NCBI GenBank assembly: GCA_013306675.1
Contig: JABLUY010000011.1
Span: forward strand, 41,001 to 105,000
Origin: Thraustochytrium sp. TN22
Lineage: Eukaryota > Sar > Bigyra > Thraustochytrida > Thraustochytriidae
Length of the DNA stretch: 64,000 nucleotides
Direction: 5' to 3'
Part shown: positions 30,101-39,927 of the stretch, in pieces
Numbering within the stretch: the stretch's first letter is position 1
Layout: each line of letters begins with the position of its first letter
Position numbers and translations under genes: made by a program
The notes under the pieces: model-generated
The model's database searches: none
What the model was told of the DNA's origin: nothing
What the model saw: the letters and a program-made list of their open reading frames with translations, nothing else

Positions 30101-31895
30101 GCAGAATCGCAGGCTTGACCAGAAAAGCCTGGCCCTCGAACTTCTTGCCCCACACCACCTGATCCTGCACGACGTTCTCTAGTTGCGCCTGTCGCGCCTT
30201 GTGGAGCATCTTGCGCTCGAAGACACTCAGCTCTCGGACCGCCAAGCCAGCGCCGCGGGGCGCGCCGCCCTCGCCCGGCGAGTCCAGCGCGAGCCCAGCC
30301 CGCGACCCGCTCTGCTTGCCCCCGAGCGCCGACTTGTCTCGGACCAGCCGCCGCTCGTCCTCGACGCGCTCGTCCTGCGGCACGAGGTCCTCCGAGACGC
30401 GCAGCGAGGCCCCTGGCGGCGGGCCGAGCGCCGCATCGTTCAGCCGATCCAAAGCGTGCGCTTCCGCTGCGAGGCCGCCACTTCCGCCGCCGCGCAAAGG
30501 CTGCGCGGCACGCGCTGCCCCGGCCTCGCGGCGGAGCTCAGCCTCGTCCTCGTCGTCCTCATCGCCATCGTCATCCAAGACGCCGCCCGCCTCAAGCAGC
30601 TCGCGCGGCACGAAGGAGCGCACTTTGGCCGGGATGAGCGAGCGAATCGGCCGCACGCCCTCGTTGGCCGGCTCCGCGGCGATCTTGTCAACAATGTCGC
30701 CACGGTGCGCCTGGACACGGCCAAGACCAAAGGCATGCGTCTTCATGACGGTGACCTGGCTGGGCTCCACGCGAAAGGCGCGGCCGGACGGATCGATCGA
30801 GTCGACGCCGCCGATGGTGCGAGACCGCATGTAGTTGCGCGTGCGCTCCTCGGCCGCGCCGCGCCCCAGCGAACGTGTGTACTGCTCCTCGTACGCCTTG
30901 TCCTTGGCCTCCTGCGCGTCCTTGGTACGATTGTACTCGTCAAACGCCAGCATCTTCTGCATGAGCGCCATCTCCGACTGCTGCATGCGCAGTTTGATGC
31001 GCTCCTTGGTGGCGCGCACGCGCGCCTCCTGCTTGCGCCTGCGAAACACCTCGTAGGGGTTTCCTCCCGCCTCCAAGATGCGGTCAAACTCCTCCTGCTC
31101 GCGCTGCGCGACACGAGCTTCGCGAAGCTGCTTTTGCGCGGTCTTGCCCACCATGTCGGCCTGGATCGCCTCCGTGGACCGCTTCAGCGCCAGGATTGCC
31201 TCGGCGCGCCGCGTATGGTCCTCCGCGTACCGTGCCTGCACCTTGGCCAAACGGTCGCGCTTCTGCGCCTCGCTCTGCGCCACGCGCTGGGCGGCGCGCT
31301 GGCGCTCGTGCCGCGCCGCCTCGATCATGGCAGATTCCTCCGCGCGCCTCGCGCGCGCCTCGCCGACGGCCTTCTCCGCCTCCGCGCGCCGCCGCTGTCT
31401 GAAGCGTTGGCTCGTCTGCGTCTCATTCTGCGCGCGCAGCATGGCTGCCTCGGCTAGCACCGCCTGCTCCTCGCGTTCCGCCTCGCGCAGCGCCTCTGCC
31501 ACGGGCGCCAGCTTGCGCACGCGCACGGCCGCCAGGTCGCGCAGGCGCTCGACCTCGTCGACGCTTCTGCTCGCCTCGCGCACGCGCTCGCGCGCCTCTT
31601 CGTCCTCGGTCGCCGCCTCCTCGCATGCCGCGCGCGCTGCGGCGAGCTGCTGCCGCGCCTGCGCCAGCGCCTCTCCATGCGCCCTGAGCTCGGCCTCTGC
31701 GCGCTCCGCCTCGCCAAGCTTTTGGCGGGCGGCCCTGTCGCTCTCGCACTCCGCCAGCGTCTTGTGCACGTTCACCACGCCGCCCACAACGTGCTTGCGC
31801 GTCGCCTCCTCTCGCGCGCGGGCCTGGGCCCGGGCCTCGGCCTGGGCCTGGGCCTGGGCCTGGACCTGAGCCGCACCGGGGCCCTCGTCCGCCAT
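27138..31895 (-). CDS. CFAP74: CFAP74-like axonemal central-pair protein
   Basis: A 1585-residue protein from ATG 31895 (AGGATGG). Residues 1-350 are an Ala/Glu/Arg coiled coil that begins with a Gln-Ala repeat. They contain the diagnostic-looking GGNPYEVFRRRKQEARVR stretch seen in CFAP74-type ciliary proteins. From about residue 600 to the end there are several immunoglobulin-like ASH/MSP-type beta domains, recognisable by repeated patterns such as LDFGDVLVGEQSLRSVYLQN, LDFGTVVHGETKTLVLRI and VNFGACALGSRRAQSIFV. An acidic Glu/Asp insert lies around base 28500. CFAP74 is a C1d central-pair projection protein in motile flagella. The coiled-coil-then-ASH order and size fit. Other ASH-repeat flagellar proteins (CFAP47, HYDIN) lack this N-terminus. 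Confidence 0.78.
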   Translation of the reverse strand: MADEGPGAAQVQAQAQAQAEARAQARAREEATRKHVVGGVVNVHKTLAECESDRAARQKLGEAERAEAELRAHGEALAQARQQLAAARAACEEAATEDEEARERVREASRSVDEVERLRDLAAVRVRKLAPVAEALREAEREEQAVLAEAAMLRAQNETQTSQRFRQRRRAEAEKAVGEARARRAEESAMIEAARHERQRAAQRVAQSEAQKRDRLAKVQARYAEDHTRRAEAILALKRSTEAIQADMVGKTAQKQLREARVAQREQEEFDRILEAGGNPYEVFRRRKQEARVRATKERIKLRMQQSEMALMQKMLAFDEYNRTKDAQEAKDKAYEEQYTRSLGRGAAEERTRNYMRSRTIGGVDSIDPSGRAFRVEPSQVTVMKTHAFGLGRVQAHRGDIVDKIAAEPANEGVRPIRSLIPAKVRSFVPRELLEAGGVLDDDGDEDDEDEAELRREAGAARAAQPLRGGGSGGLAAEAHALDRLNDAALGPPPGASLRVSEDLVPQDERVEDERRLVRDKSALGGKQSGSRAGLALDSPGEGGAPRGAGLAVRELSVFERKMLHKARQAQLENVVQDQVVWGKKFEGQAFLVKPAILHFKDFVVGETYTKRFTLTNVSFTFNSFKLLELPDDIKNFFTISYEKPGRMSAGLTCKIRVDFEPKVNEDLSVDLPFLAHTGPFGVPIRCTTRKTLPALSRRCLDFGTVVHGETKTLVLRIANQGALPSAFEVEGAGLGERDLRVGAPVKSSLEGYDETTLSVTYSPQEDSPAQIDSELEVVFADGQRVRCGVAAATSRVPIYSESPELDFRCCVLGKLYRNKLVLRNRGTVALRAEVSPPPALRGCVECLPDMGFVQARNGAEDGHFDVQLKLRPSQELIDWCEREGHLTRDQAGAPYGEVVRVRIPLSVRVPEQVLPVQVSLVAELTLSDILLSPPVLDFGSCYTTQSVKRLLSLENASLLPQQFGFVKLRPQVAVQPSSGFGTLLPRQRQEAHVIFSPASAVEHKFSLTLRSSLNRTFQIPCKGMGLEPPLHFSHTVVNFGACALGSRRAQSIFVSNPSSRETRDFHIMLPDASLGHGLHVSPQVGSLGPGSTLRVEVEFTAPQVKDGVKSAAGEEEEEEDVDVDAAEKKDDESKGGEKEEEDEEEAKGTADVGEQDGSEEEKGEGASAQKPPGGAGSVCWSERGEPWSKHCSWIARCHVRGYELPLALQVDMTVVESGLLADEDELAFSQVAVGHSKTLLVRVRNFGKEAARLSADSLNPVGPYMMVNALRDVPPQGSHAVKIKFMPTSNRTFQEVLTIRSQAAKLDVVLRGEGVSPKLSVSLEPPGAVAATDGSAANEEAFSSDQMLDFGDVLVGEQSLRSVYLQNRSVFGLDYALEPARAASLPRNLCGEDVFAIEHQRASIPAVDVREVRVAFQPDQERLGAHLGVYEVVVPNQIGTHVLRLRGRAWRDPIFANMLSHGRIAARDRLPAEFCPPGQRGLPDYSIQACFDDAEDGTTLHLVVGSCHATRGGSYELSEIPEAVSVDKPKAALKGGERVQVSLVLQKDRHDCMGEHKIRCTLLMDDQKTTRIVSLVLRAVNPRR

Positions 31896-32260
31896 CCTGG
31901 ACGACGCACCGGGAGGGAAGCCAGGTCTGCGCGCGCCCCCAGGCGCCGGAGGCAGGGTCGCGTGGCGTCGTACTCTCCGACTCGGAGGCAGCCTGACGGT
32001 GAGCTGGCTGTGAGTACGCGGCGCCGCGCCAAACGGTCTTCTGTGCCGCCGCTGCCCCGCGCGCCCCGCCCGCGCGGGAAAAAAAAACTCTACCGCCCCG
32101 TGCACGGGTCCGGGGCTTTGGCGGCCTCGGTCGGCGCCTTGAAGCGCTGACCATGGAGCAGAGCAGGATCGGGCGAGGGTCGACGTCACGGTCGCGTGGC
32201 GCGGCGCGGCGCGGGGGAGCCGCCAGGGCAGACGGCGCGGGCAGCTGGCTGCCAGCGACC
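31896..32260. other. Divergent spacer CFAP74-like / lactonase
   Basis: 365 bases between two divergent start codons. It has an A9 run near 32078 and GGCGCGGCGC motifs near 32198. Both promoters must lie here. No gene or RNA was seen. Confidence 0.5.
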
Positions 32261-33535
32261 ATGTCGCGAGACCGCGCGCTCTTTGTGGGCTGTTGTACGT
32301 TGTCCTCTCCTCGCTGGAAGACCGATCCGCGCTGCGCGCCATGAACTCCAGGAGGACGCAGGCTGACGCTCTGCGCCGCAGACGGGCAGACGCTGGACTT
32401 CGTGGAGGGAAACGGCAAGGGCGTAGGGTACTTTTGCGTGAGTGAAGATGGCGGCGTGAAGCTGGAGAACGTCTTGGCCTGGGAGGGCAAGGACGCCGGG
32501 GCCGTGCCGCGCAACCCGGGCTACCTGGCCCTGCATCCGAGGCTGCCTGTGCTTTACGCCGTAGAGGAGTACGCGGATCACGGCCTCGTGTGGGCGCTCG
32601 ATATCAACGCCGACACGAAGACGTTTACTGTGGCCGGCAAGGCCGACACCTGCGGGACGAGCTCCGCGCACGTGGCGATTAGCGCTGACGGCCGCTGGCT
32701 CTTCGTGGCCAACTACGGCGCCAAGAGCCCGGCGGTGGTCTTTCGTCTGGACAAAGAGGGCCATCTGGACGGAGTGGCGGCGCGCCTGGACTGCTCGGGC
32801 CAGAGCGAGTTTCCTGGGCCCAATAAGGCGCGCCAAGATGACACTCACCTCCACATGGCGTTTGTTGCCTCCGACGCGGTCGCGGACGGCGGCTCGCTGC
32901 GCCTCATGGTCCCAGACCTGGGCGGCGACGTCGTGCATGAGTTTGCGCTCGATGAGGCGGGCCAGTCGACTTCGCATGACATCGTGCGCATGCCGCCGGG
33001 AAGCGGACCTCGCCACATGGACGTGCACAAGCCCAGCGGCGCGCTCCTCGTACTGTGCGAGCTCACGTCCGTGTTGTGCGTCATTCCCGGAGACAAAGCA
33101 GCGCGCGGGGGTGACGGCCCGCTTCGCGACGCGGTGCAAATGATTTCCGTACAGGATGGCAGCGACAAGCCAGGCTCGGACCGGGACTTTACGGCGGCGG
33201 CCATTCAGGTGCACCCGAACCAACGCTTCGTGTACTGCTCGCTGCGGGCGACGCCCTGCGGCGCGAACGGCCGCGTCGGTGTCTTGCGTCTGGAGACGAA
33301 CGAGGCGGTGCCAGGCGGTGTGCGCGCCTGCTTCGTCAGCTGTATTGACAGCGGCGGTCTGACACCGCGCGAGATGAAGCTTGACCCCTCTGGCGCACGC
33401 CTGTACGTGGCGCACCAAGACTCCAATAACGTTGAGTGCTTCGCGGTGAACCCTGACTCGGGCGAGCTCACCTCGGAAGTGACCGGCCGCTTTGACTTCC
33501 CAACGGCCGTTTGCCTTTGCTTTTCAAGCCACTGA
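32261..33535 (+). CDS. 6-phosphogluconolactonase/lactonase (seven-bladed beta-propeller), two exons
   Basis: The Pgl/YbhE-type lactonase family hydrolyses 6-phosphogluconolactone in the oxidative pentose phosphate pathway or related lactones. Exon 1 is 32261-32294 and exon 2 is 32382-33535, joined in phase to give 395 residues. The junction rebuilds the family N-terminus: ALFVGCY + GQTLDFVEGNGKGVGYF, matching the usual YVGTYT...GKGIY pattern. Without splicing the ATG-headed frame hits a stop. Blade motifs include PGYLALHPRLPVLYAVEE, HVAISADGRWLFVANYG, GSGPRHMDVHKPSGALLVL and AIQVHPNQRFVYCSLRA, regularly spaced as in the family. The length is slightly above the usual 330-380. It converges on the armadillo gene with a 94-base gap. 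Confidence 0.9.
32295..32381 (+). other. 87-nt GT-AG intron in the lactonase gene
   Basis: The donor is T|GTACGT and the acceptor GCCGCAG|AC. A branch-point-like CTGAC lies 18 bases before the acceptor. The splice falls in codon phase 1. It removes an in-frame stop and restores the conserved lactonase N-terminus. Confidence 0.85.
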
Positions 33536-33629
33536 GTTTGACACAGTTCAGTTCTTCGCTTACTTCTTGCTTTGCTTTGCTTTGCTTTGCGTCATTTTCC
33601 TCTTCTCCCTCATTTGGATTCATGCAAGG

Positions 33630-36600
33630 TCACCGCAGGCGCACGAGCAGCTGCAACAGCGTGGTCTGCGTGTGAGTTCGAAAGACCTGTACAAAGAGGC
33701 TTCTGTCGGCCGTCTCGTCGGCCGTCTCGTCGGCTCTGAACTGGCCGCGGCTGGACTCCTCCTTCACCTCCTCCTCGGGCTCACGCTCGCGCTTGTGCGC
33801 CCAGCGCGCAATCGGCAAGAGGCCAGACGGGGCGGCGGCGATGCGGACGAGATTTGGAGGGTGCGCGGCCAGGAGGAGGAGGGCCTCAGCCGCGAGATGG
33901 CGAACCTCAACAAGGTCGCAGTCGATCGCGCGGAGCACAAGGTCCGTCACCTCGCGGCCGAGGTGATCGCGCGCAAATTCGTGCGGAATATCCGCCGCGT
34001 TGAATAGCTCCCAAGGTCGCCGGTTCAGTGGCACGCGCGTCGGCGTGGCCATGACTGTGAGCAATGGGATGGCCTGGCCGAAAAGGCGAAAGTCGGCAAC
34101 GCACCAGTCGGGCATAAACGGGTTGAGGAGGTCGGCGGAGTTGCCCAACATCTCCAGCGAGGTGTTCTTGCACACAAAGGGCACCGGGTAGCGCTTCTTG
34201 GGGTCCTGGACATAAAAGGAAGTCTCCGCCTTGCCGTCGCAGACGACAACGATGTGGTGCCAGCCGGGGCTCAGGCTGTCAAGCGCAAAGCCCGACCCAT
34301 GCCAGACGGGGCGTGCAGACCCGGAACGCGCCGTCGGTGAGGTCTCCGAAGAGGGCAAGGACGATGATGAAGAGAAAAAGCCGAAGAGTCCATGTCCCGC
34401 GCCGGTGGGCGAGGCGCCGCCGTCTCGCTCGAGCGAGATGCAGCCGAGCTCAAGGCCATCCGGGGTGGCGAGCACCGCGACTGGGACCTCGCCGTTGGCT
34501 GCGGCGGCCAGCACATGGATGGTGGAAGACGCTGGGGAGCGAACGTCGATGGCGGCGGCGGCGGCGGCGGCGGCGGCATCGGCGTGGATTATGGTGGTGG
34601 TGGTGGGGGTGGTGGTGCCTCCGTCTGCGTCTGACGCCTCGGACATATCATGTGCGAGGCAGCGCACCCAGAAGCTCATTGTCCAGCCTGCCGCCCCTAG
34701 CTGAAGGTTGTTTTGTCGGCGCGCAGAGGCGAGGCTGTGGACGGGGTTCTTGGACACAGTGGCGAGGCGCAGCGCGTCCTGTGGGCCAGCGAAGACGATG
34801 CCCCAAGGGCACAGGTGCTTGACGTGGTCATCAAGAGCCATGTCCGAGACGTGGCGGGGCGCGCCGCAGGTCATGACATGCACCATGTCGTTACCAGCAG
34901 TCTCGGTCTGTAACGACGAGCGCTGCGCAAATTTGAAATTGAGCAGCATGCGGTGACGCCGCTCAAAGCATTCCGGCTGCAGCACCTCGACCAGTCCTCG
35001 GAGCGTCTCTCGAAGCGTAGCGGCGCTGAGAATGGTGGCCGGAGCATGCAGCTTCCCACGTGCGCCGCCCTGCAGGGTGCACGCGCGCAGCGCCTTGCAC
35101 CAGAGGCGCACAGTGCGGTCGTCCCAAGGCCAGGCCGCGGGCTCCTGCGATGCGAGCTCTGGCGTCGTCACGGGTCCTGAGCCGTTGGCGCTATTCTGCA
35201 CGGTGGCGAGGTAGCGCCAGAGATGAACCCAGCCAAGCTGGCGCGTGGCGAGTGCTACAACTGCAAAGCACTTTGCGCGGATGGTCTCCTCGTGCCAGTA
35301 TTGACGGAGCAGAGCCTCTGCGAAGGCAACCCACTTGGCGGTCCACGTGCGCACGGCGTCGAGGTAGGAGACCGGGTCACTCGGTGTCGGGAAGAGATCG
35401 CCGTGGAAGCCGATCTGCACGAGCGCCTTGCCGAGCGAAGCCTCCACGAGCGCTGCGTCAAGCGCCTTGTTGCTCGGGTCGCGGCCCCTGCGCGCTCCGC
35501 CAATGCCGCCGGTGAGAACTGGCGGCGGGCTCCTTCCGGCTAGCGAAGACACGACGATCTCGCCAGCATGCGCGGGGGAACGCAGCAGCGCGTCGCCGCT
35601 GGCGCTGCCATTGCTGTTACCGATGCTGCTGCTGCTGCTGCTGCTGCTGCCGCCGGCCCAGGGCGAAAAGGAGGGCTGCGACGCAGCGTCGCTAAGGTCC
35701 GTGGCGGCATCAGCATCGATGTCAAGATCGACGTCGGTGTCGCTATCGTCGAGTCCGAGGTCGTCCCCGGCGCGGTCTTTGCCCTCATCGCGCGCCACAG
35801 CGGGGCGCAGCGCCGGGAGGTCCGGATTGAGCGAGGCGAGGTACTCCTCGTGTACTGTGAAGGCGAGGCCGCCGCGGCTAAGGAGCGCGAAGAACTTCCA
35901 GAGGCTGACGAGCATCTTGTCCTTGGTGGCCTGACGGCGCAGGATGTTATCGTACATGGCGAGGTTGCTGAGCGCGCGCGAGACGAGGTGCAGATCGACG
36001 GCAGCGGCGCCGTTGCGCTGCAGCGCGCCTTCGTCGTCCGGGATCTCCGAGAGAGCGCCACGCAGGTCGAGCTGCTGCATCTTGGTGGCCTCGGCGCAGA
36101 CCGCGTGCGCCGCGAAGCCGATGCGCAGAAGGCGCGCCACGAAGGACGTCTGCTTGAAATTGGCCACCGAGTAGGCCCACTGTTCGCGCAGCGCGAGCGA
36201 GCCGAGCGCCGCGAGCGCGGCGCGGCGCGCCATGGCGCGCAGCGCGCCGGCCTTGGTACCGGGCCCGTCCTTGACGGTGGCGAGGTTGGGGGCGTACGAG
36301 GAGGAGGACGACGGGGACGAGAGCGGGTTGCCATTCGGCGAGGAGGACGATGAGGACAGCGCAGCCCAGAGCATGGGAAGCACGACGTCCTCGACGAGGC
36401 GGTGCGCACGCGCGGTGTCCGCGGCGGCGTCTGGCAGACGAGTCAGCTCGGCGGCGAGCTTGACGAGGACACGGCACGTGTAGAGCGTGCGCCGCGCGTG
36501 GCGCTGCGCCTGCTCGTCAGCGGACGCGTACAGGTCCTGATACTCAAGCGCGTGCGGGTCCGTGCTGTGCAGGGGCGAATCGGCGAGCGCGCAGTCGAGC

Positions 36601-38066
36601 AGGCCGGGCGGCGGGCCCCGCAGGAGGGACGCGAGGCAATCGTCCACCATGGCAAGGTGCAGCACGAGGTCAGCGAGCGCCGGGCGTGCAGATGCCAGGC
36701 CCGGTGCCTCGCGCAGGCGTCGCAGGGCTGCCGCGGCGATCAGCGGCAATGCCCGCCGCTCGCCCGCGATTGGCTTTCGCTTGTCGGTCGCGTCAGGGTC
36801 CGCATCGGCGAAGAGGATGCCGAGAAGGGCAGTGTCTCTCGAGGCGGACGTGAGCGTCATGAGGCAGTCCATGAGCTCGTAGGCTGCAGCCTCGTCAGAC
36901 GCCGGCTCCGGCACGGATTCGACACGGACCAGGTCACGCGTGCGGCGCAGCACGGCTTCGAGGGCGAGGGTGCCGTTGGGAATGGGGGAGGCCAGCGGGC
37001 GCTGGCAGAGCAGCAGCGAGCGCTGCACGAGCATTCGCAGGCAGAATGCAGCCAGCGGGCCGCTGGCCGGGCGGTGCAGGAGCGAGGCGAGGTTCTCGAC
37101 GGCGCCGGCGTCCACCATGGTTGCGTGCGTCGCAATCTCGGCGCTCAGACTAGCAAGTGCCGAGGCGGTGACGAGCTGCACGCCGCGATCAACGGCAAGC
37201 AGGTTGCCGACGAGTGCGGCAATGAGGCTCTCCAGGACGCGCGCGCGCACTGGGCCAAAGAGGTTGGGAACCGCGTGCCGCGCCAGCATCAGGCTGAGCG
37301 CCGCCGTGGCATGCCGCACGATGGCATCGTCGCTGGACAAGATGAGCGGCACAAGCGGCAGCGGGAAGTCGAGGTGCTGCAGCAGCACGCGGTCTGCGCG
37401 CGCGAAGGCGGCGCGGCTTTTTGGTGGTGTCGGGCGCAGGGGCGCAAAGGCGCGGGCGTCCCATTGCAGCCGGCCGCCCGCCAGCACGGTGGCCAGGACG
37501 CGCACCGCCTGGAGCTGCATCTCGTGCGAAGGGGCTGCCAGGAGCTCAACCAGGCGGCGCAGCAGCGGCTCCTCGGCGCCAGCGACGCCGTCCTCGCCTG
37601 CCTCCTGTAGCGCGTCCACAACGCGCTGCAGCGCGCCGAGGACGGCGTCGTGTTCTGCGTGCTCGTCAAAGAGCGCCTCGTCTCGCGCGGCGCGGCGCAC
37701 GGCGCCCGCGTTGTCCCATAGCGCGAGGCTGCTCAGGACGGAGTTCGCGGTGCCGTGCCCAGGGCTCGCCGAGCCCACGCTCGGGCTCGGGCTCGGACTC
37801 CTGCTCCTGCGTCCGGCGCTGGCGCTGGCGCCCGCGCTCGCCACGGACGACCGCGGCGACCGCGCCCCGCTGGACCGCGCGTCACCGCGCTTCCTGCGCG
37901 CGCCCGCGCCGTGGCGCTTGGCGAGCACCGCCTCGTAGTAGTGGTCGTCCCCCCCGTGCTGCACCTGCGGCAGCGCCGCGCCCAGCCCGCCCTGCAGCGC
38001 GGCCCTGCCTGGGCCATCGTGCGCGCCGCCCGGCGCCCGGGCCGCCGCGCTCTCCGCCGCGCCCAT
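33630..38066 (-). CDS. Armadillo/HEAT-type protein with C-terminal concanavalin/LamG-like domain
   Basis: A 1478-residue protein from ATG 38066. Residues 1-110 are low-complexity and basic. Residues about 130-1100 are helical repeats of armadillo/HEAT character, for example LLRRLVELLAAPSHEMQLQA and LVTASALASLSAEIATHATM, broken by Ser-rich and acidic inserts. From about residue 1170 a concanavalin A-like/LamG-type domain is suggested by WTMSFWVRCL, LSPGWHHIVVVCDGKAETSF and CVADFRLFGQAIP. A last short armadillo-like segment follows. The ARM-plus-ConA order recalls the N-terminal half of BEACH proteins (neurobeachin/LYST type), but PH, BEACH and WD domains are absent. The function is unknown; a scaffold role is likely. 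Confidence 0.72.
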   Translation of the reverse strand: MGAAESAAARAPGGAHDGPGRAALQGGLGAALPQVQHGGDDHYYEAVLAKRHGAGARRKRGDARSSGARSPRSSVASAGASASAGRRSRSPSPSPSVGSASPGHGTANSVLSSLALWDNAGAVRRAARDEALFDEHAEHDAVLGALQRVVDALQEAGEDGVAGAEEPLLRRLVELLAAPSHEMQLQAVRVLATVLAGGRLQWDARAFAPLRPTPPKSRAAFARADRVLLQHLDFPLPLVPLILSSDDAIVRHATAALSLMLARHAVPNLFGPVRARVLESLIAALVGNLLAVDRGVQLVTASALASLSAEIATHATMVDAGAVENLASLLHRPASGPLAAFCLRMLVQRSLLLCQRPLASPIPNGTLALEAVLRRTRDLVRVESVPEPASDEAAAYELMDCLMTLTSASRDTALLGILFADADPDATDKRKPIAGERRALPLIAAAALRRLREAPGLASARPALADLVLHLAMVDDCLASLLRGPPPGLLDCALADSPLHSTDPHALEYQDLYASADEQAQRHARRTLYTCRVLVKLAAELTRLPDAAADTARAHRLVEDVVLPMLWAALSSSSSSPNGNPLSSPSSSSSYAPNLATVKDGPGTKAGALRAMARRAALAALGSLALREQWAYSVANFKQTSFVARLLRIGFAAHAVCAEATKMQQLDLRGALSEIPDDEGALQRNGAAAVDLHLVSRALSNLAMYDNILRRQATKDKMLVSLWKFFALLSRGGLAFTVHEEYLASLNPDLPALRPAVARDEGKDRAGDDLGLDDSDTDVDLDIDADAATDLSDAASQPSFSPWAGGSSSSSSSSIGNSNGSASGDALLRSPAHAGEIVVSSLAGRSPPPVLTGGIGGARRGRDPSNKALDAALVEASLGKALVQIGFHGDLFPTPSDPVSYLDAVRTWTAKWVAFAEALLRQYWHEETIRAKCFAVVALATRQLGWVHLWRYLATVQNSANGSGPVTTPELASQEPAAWPWDDRTVRLWCKALRACTLQGGARGKLHAPATILSAATLRETLRGLVEVLQPECFERRHRMLLNFKFAQRSSLQTETAGNDMVHVMTCGAPRHVSDMALDDHVKHLCPWGIVFAGPQDALRLATVSKNPVHSLASARRQNNLQLGAAGWTMSFWVRCLAHDMSEASDADGGTTTPTTTTIIHADAAAAAAAAAIDVRSPASSTIHVLAAAANGEVPVAVLATPDGLELGCISLERDGGASPTGAGHGLFGFFSSSSSLPSSETSPTARSGSARPVWHGSGFALDSLSPGWHHIVVVCDGKAETSFYVQDPKKRYPVPFVCKNTSLEMLGNSADLLNPFMPDWCVADFRLFGQAIPLLTVMATPTRVPLNRRPWELFNAADIPHEFARDHLGREVTDLVLRAIDCDLVEVRHLAAEALLLLAAHPPNLVRIAAAPSGLLPIARWAHKREREPEEEVKEESSRGQFRADETADETADRSLFVQVFRTHTQTTLLQLLVRLR

Positions 38067-39927
38067 GCCGCGCCGCGCCGCCGCGCACCGGCGCCGCCGC
38101 GCACCCGCGCCGCCGCGCACCCGCGTCGCGCAACTGGCCGCCGCCCGGGCCTTGAGCCAACTCGCTCAGCTGTTGGGACGAGGCAAGCCGGCCGGCGAGC
38201 GAGCGGCCAAGGCTCGCTCGCGCGGCCGCACGGCCCGGTCGGGGTCCGGTCAGGGTCCGCGTCCGGCCCCGATCTTGCCTCCAGGACGGCGCCTCCGCGT
38301 CCCGCTGCGGGCACGCGCAACGCGGATCTTCTCCCGCAGTCCCCCCGCAAAGAAACTTCTCCGGCGCGTCCGCCGCCGCTTCCGCCGCTTTGCTCGGCAC
38401 GGTTTCTTCGCGGTTTCCGGCGCCACAGTGCGCGTGCAGCCTTATGATGAACATTCCCGCAGCGGTCAGTGGGCGGTCGGGCGGCCGGAGGGAGACCTTT
38501 GCAGAGGGGAGAGGAGCGTGGCCGCGACGTTTCCCCCGCAGTCCGGGGCGGGGCCCGCCCCCTAGCAGCGCGCGCGGCGGCCCGCATCGGGCCCCGCAGT
38601 GCCCCGCATCGCCCTGCAGCGCGGCGCGCGCCAGCAGAGCCTGCAGAGCCCCATCTCGAGACCTCGCGCGCTAGTCGCAAGGCCTGCGGCCGAGCAGCGA
38701 GGCGCGCGCGGTCGCCCGCGGCGCCGCCGCGCGCTGCGCGACCGGCGGCCCTGCGCTGCGCTGCGCTACGCTGCGCTGTGCCGGCCGCGCGCTGACCTCC
38801 CCTCCGCTGTGGCGCGGCGTCCCTCCCCCTGCGAGGGACGACGCAATCCGGCTCGGCACGCACGGCACGGGGGCTCTAGTCCATCGTCGTCGGCCAGGCC
38901 TCTCCCTCTCTCTCTCTCCCTCTCTCTAGCCTCGCTCGCTCGCTCGCGGACGCGGGCGGGTTCGCGCAGCGCGCCGAGCAGAGCAGCCGAGCGGCGCGCC
39001 GCAGACCGGCGCCGCGCCGAGCAGGCGCCGCAAGGCAAGCAAGGCAAGGCAAGCCAGGACAGGCAAGGAAGGCGGCCGCGACAGGCGCATTTTCGAAAAG
39101 CCGCCTTCTATCTATCTTCTCAAGTCACAGCACGGCACTGCGCAGCACAGCAGGCGGCCAGACAGACAGACAAGACAGACAAAGCGAGCGAGCGGGAGCG
39201 CGCGCGCGGCCCGGCGCGGCGCGGCGGCGGCGCAGCGCAGCGCAGCGGCCCGCGCGCAGAGCTCGCTCCGCGCGCGCGGACGCCTCGGCCCCGCCCCCGC
39301 CGGCCGCTTCTTCGCCGCGCGCCCCCTCCTCGCCAGAGGCGTTGAGTACGGGGTGGGATCGCGATCGAAGCCAGCCTGCCAGCCAGGCAGGTAGGCAGCC
39401 CCACCTCAGCTCGCTATTCGTATCCTCGCGACCACCGCCCCAGGCCAGCGCAGCGCAGAGCCGCGCGGCGCGGCGCGGCGCGCGAGCGAGCGAGCGCGCG
39501 GGAGCGCTGCCGCGCGCTGACGTCGAGGCGACCTCCGTGCTCGCAGCACAGCGCAGGAACGTGGAGCGCGGGCTGAACAGGAAGAAGTGTGGCCGCGGTC
39601 ACTAGCTGTTGCGGCTTCGCGAAACTAGCCAGCTGGGCGCGGTGCCTGGGTTCGATCGATCGATCGGTCGATCCCTGCTCGCTCGTGCGCCAATCCTCGT
39701 CCCCTCCCCTTTCCCTCGGGTGGCTTGGCTTGGCGCGCGAACGGAGACGGCCAGCGCCGCGCCAAGCGCGGTCCGCAGCCGGTTGCGCGCAGGCCAAGAT
39801 CGCTGAGTCGGGCTCCGGCAAGGCCGCCAGCGGCGGTGGCCTTGCTAGTACCTTGCCGCGGTTCCTCCTCGGGCTCTACCTGCTCGAGCGGATGATCTCC
39901 CTCTCGCAGAACCCGGCCGGCGCGGCC
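38067..39927. other. Divergent intergenic region, low-complexity GC-rich DNA
   Basis: 1.86 kb between the armadillo gene and the PI-kinase-like gene. It has CTGCGCTGCGCTACGCTGCG-type imperfect repeats near 38753-38780, CT-rich DNA at 38903-38930, GCGC-rich segments, and a (CGAT)n tract near 39655-39672. The PI-kinase frame stays open upstream to 39589 without an ATG. A possible donor (CAG|GTAGGC) near 39388 and a possible acceptor (CTCTCGCAG) ending at 39909 would allow a 5' UTR intron. No gene was recognised. Confidence 0.45.

Noticed and set aside
39600-39672. tRNA-like B box (GGTTCGATCGA)
   Set aside because: No A box at the right distance, no cloverleaf pairing, and the match comes from a (CGAT)n microsatellite.
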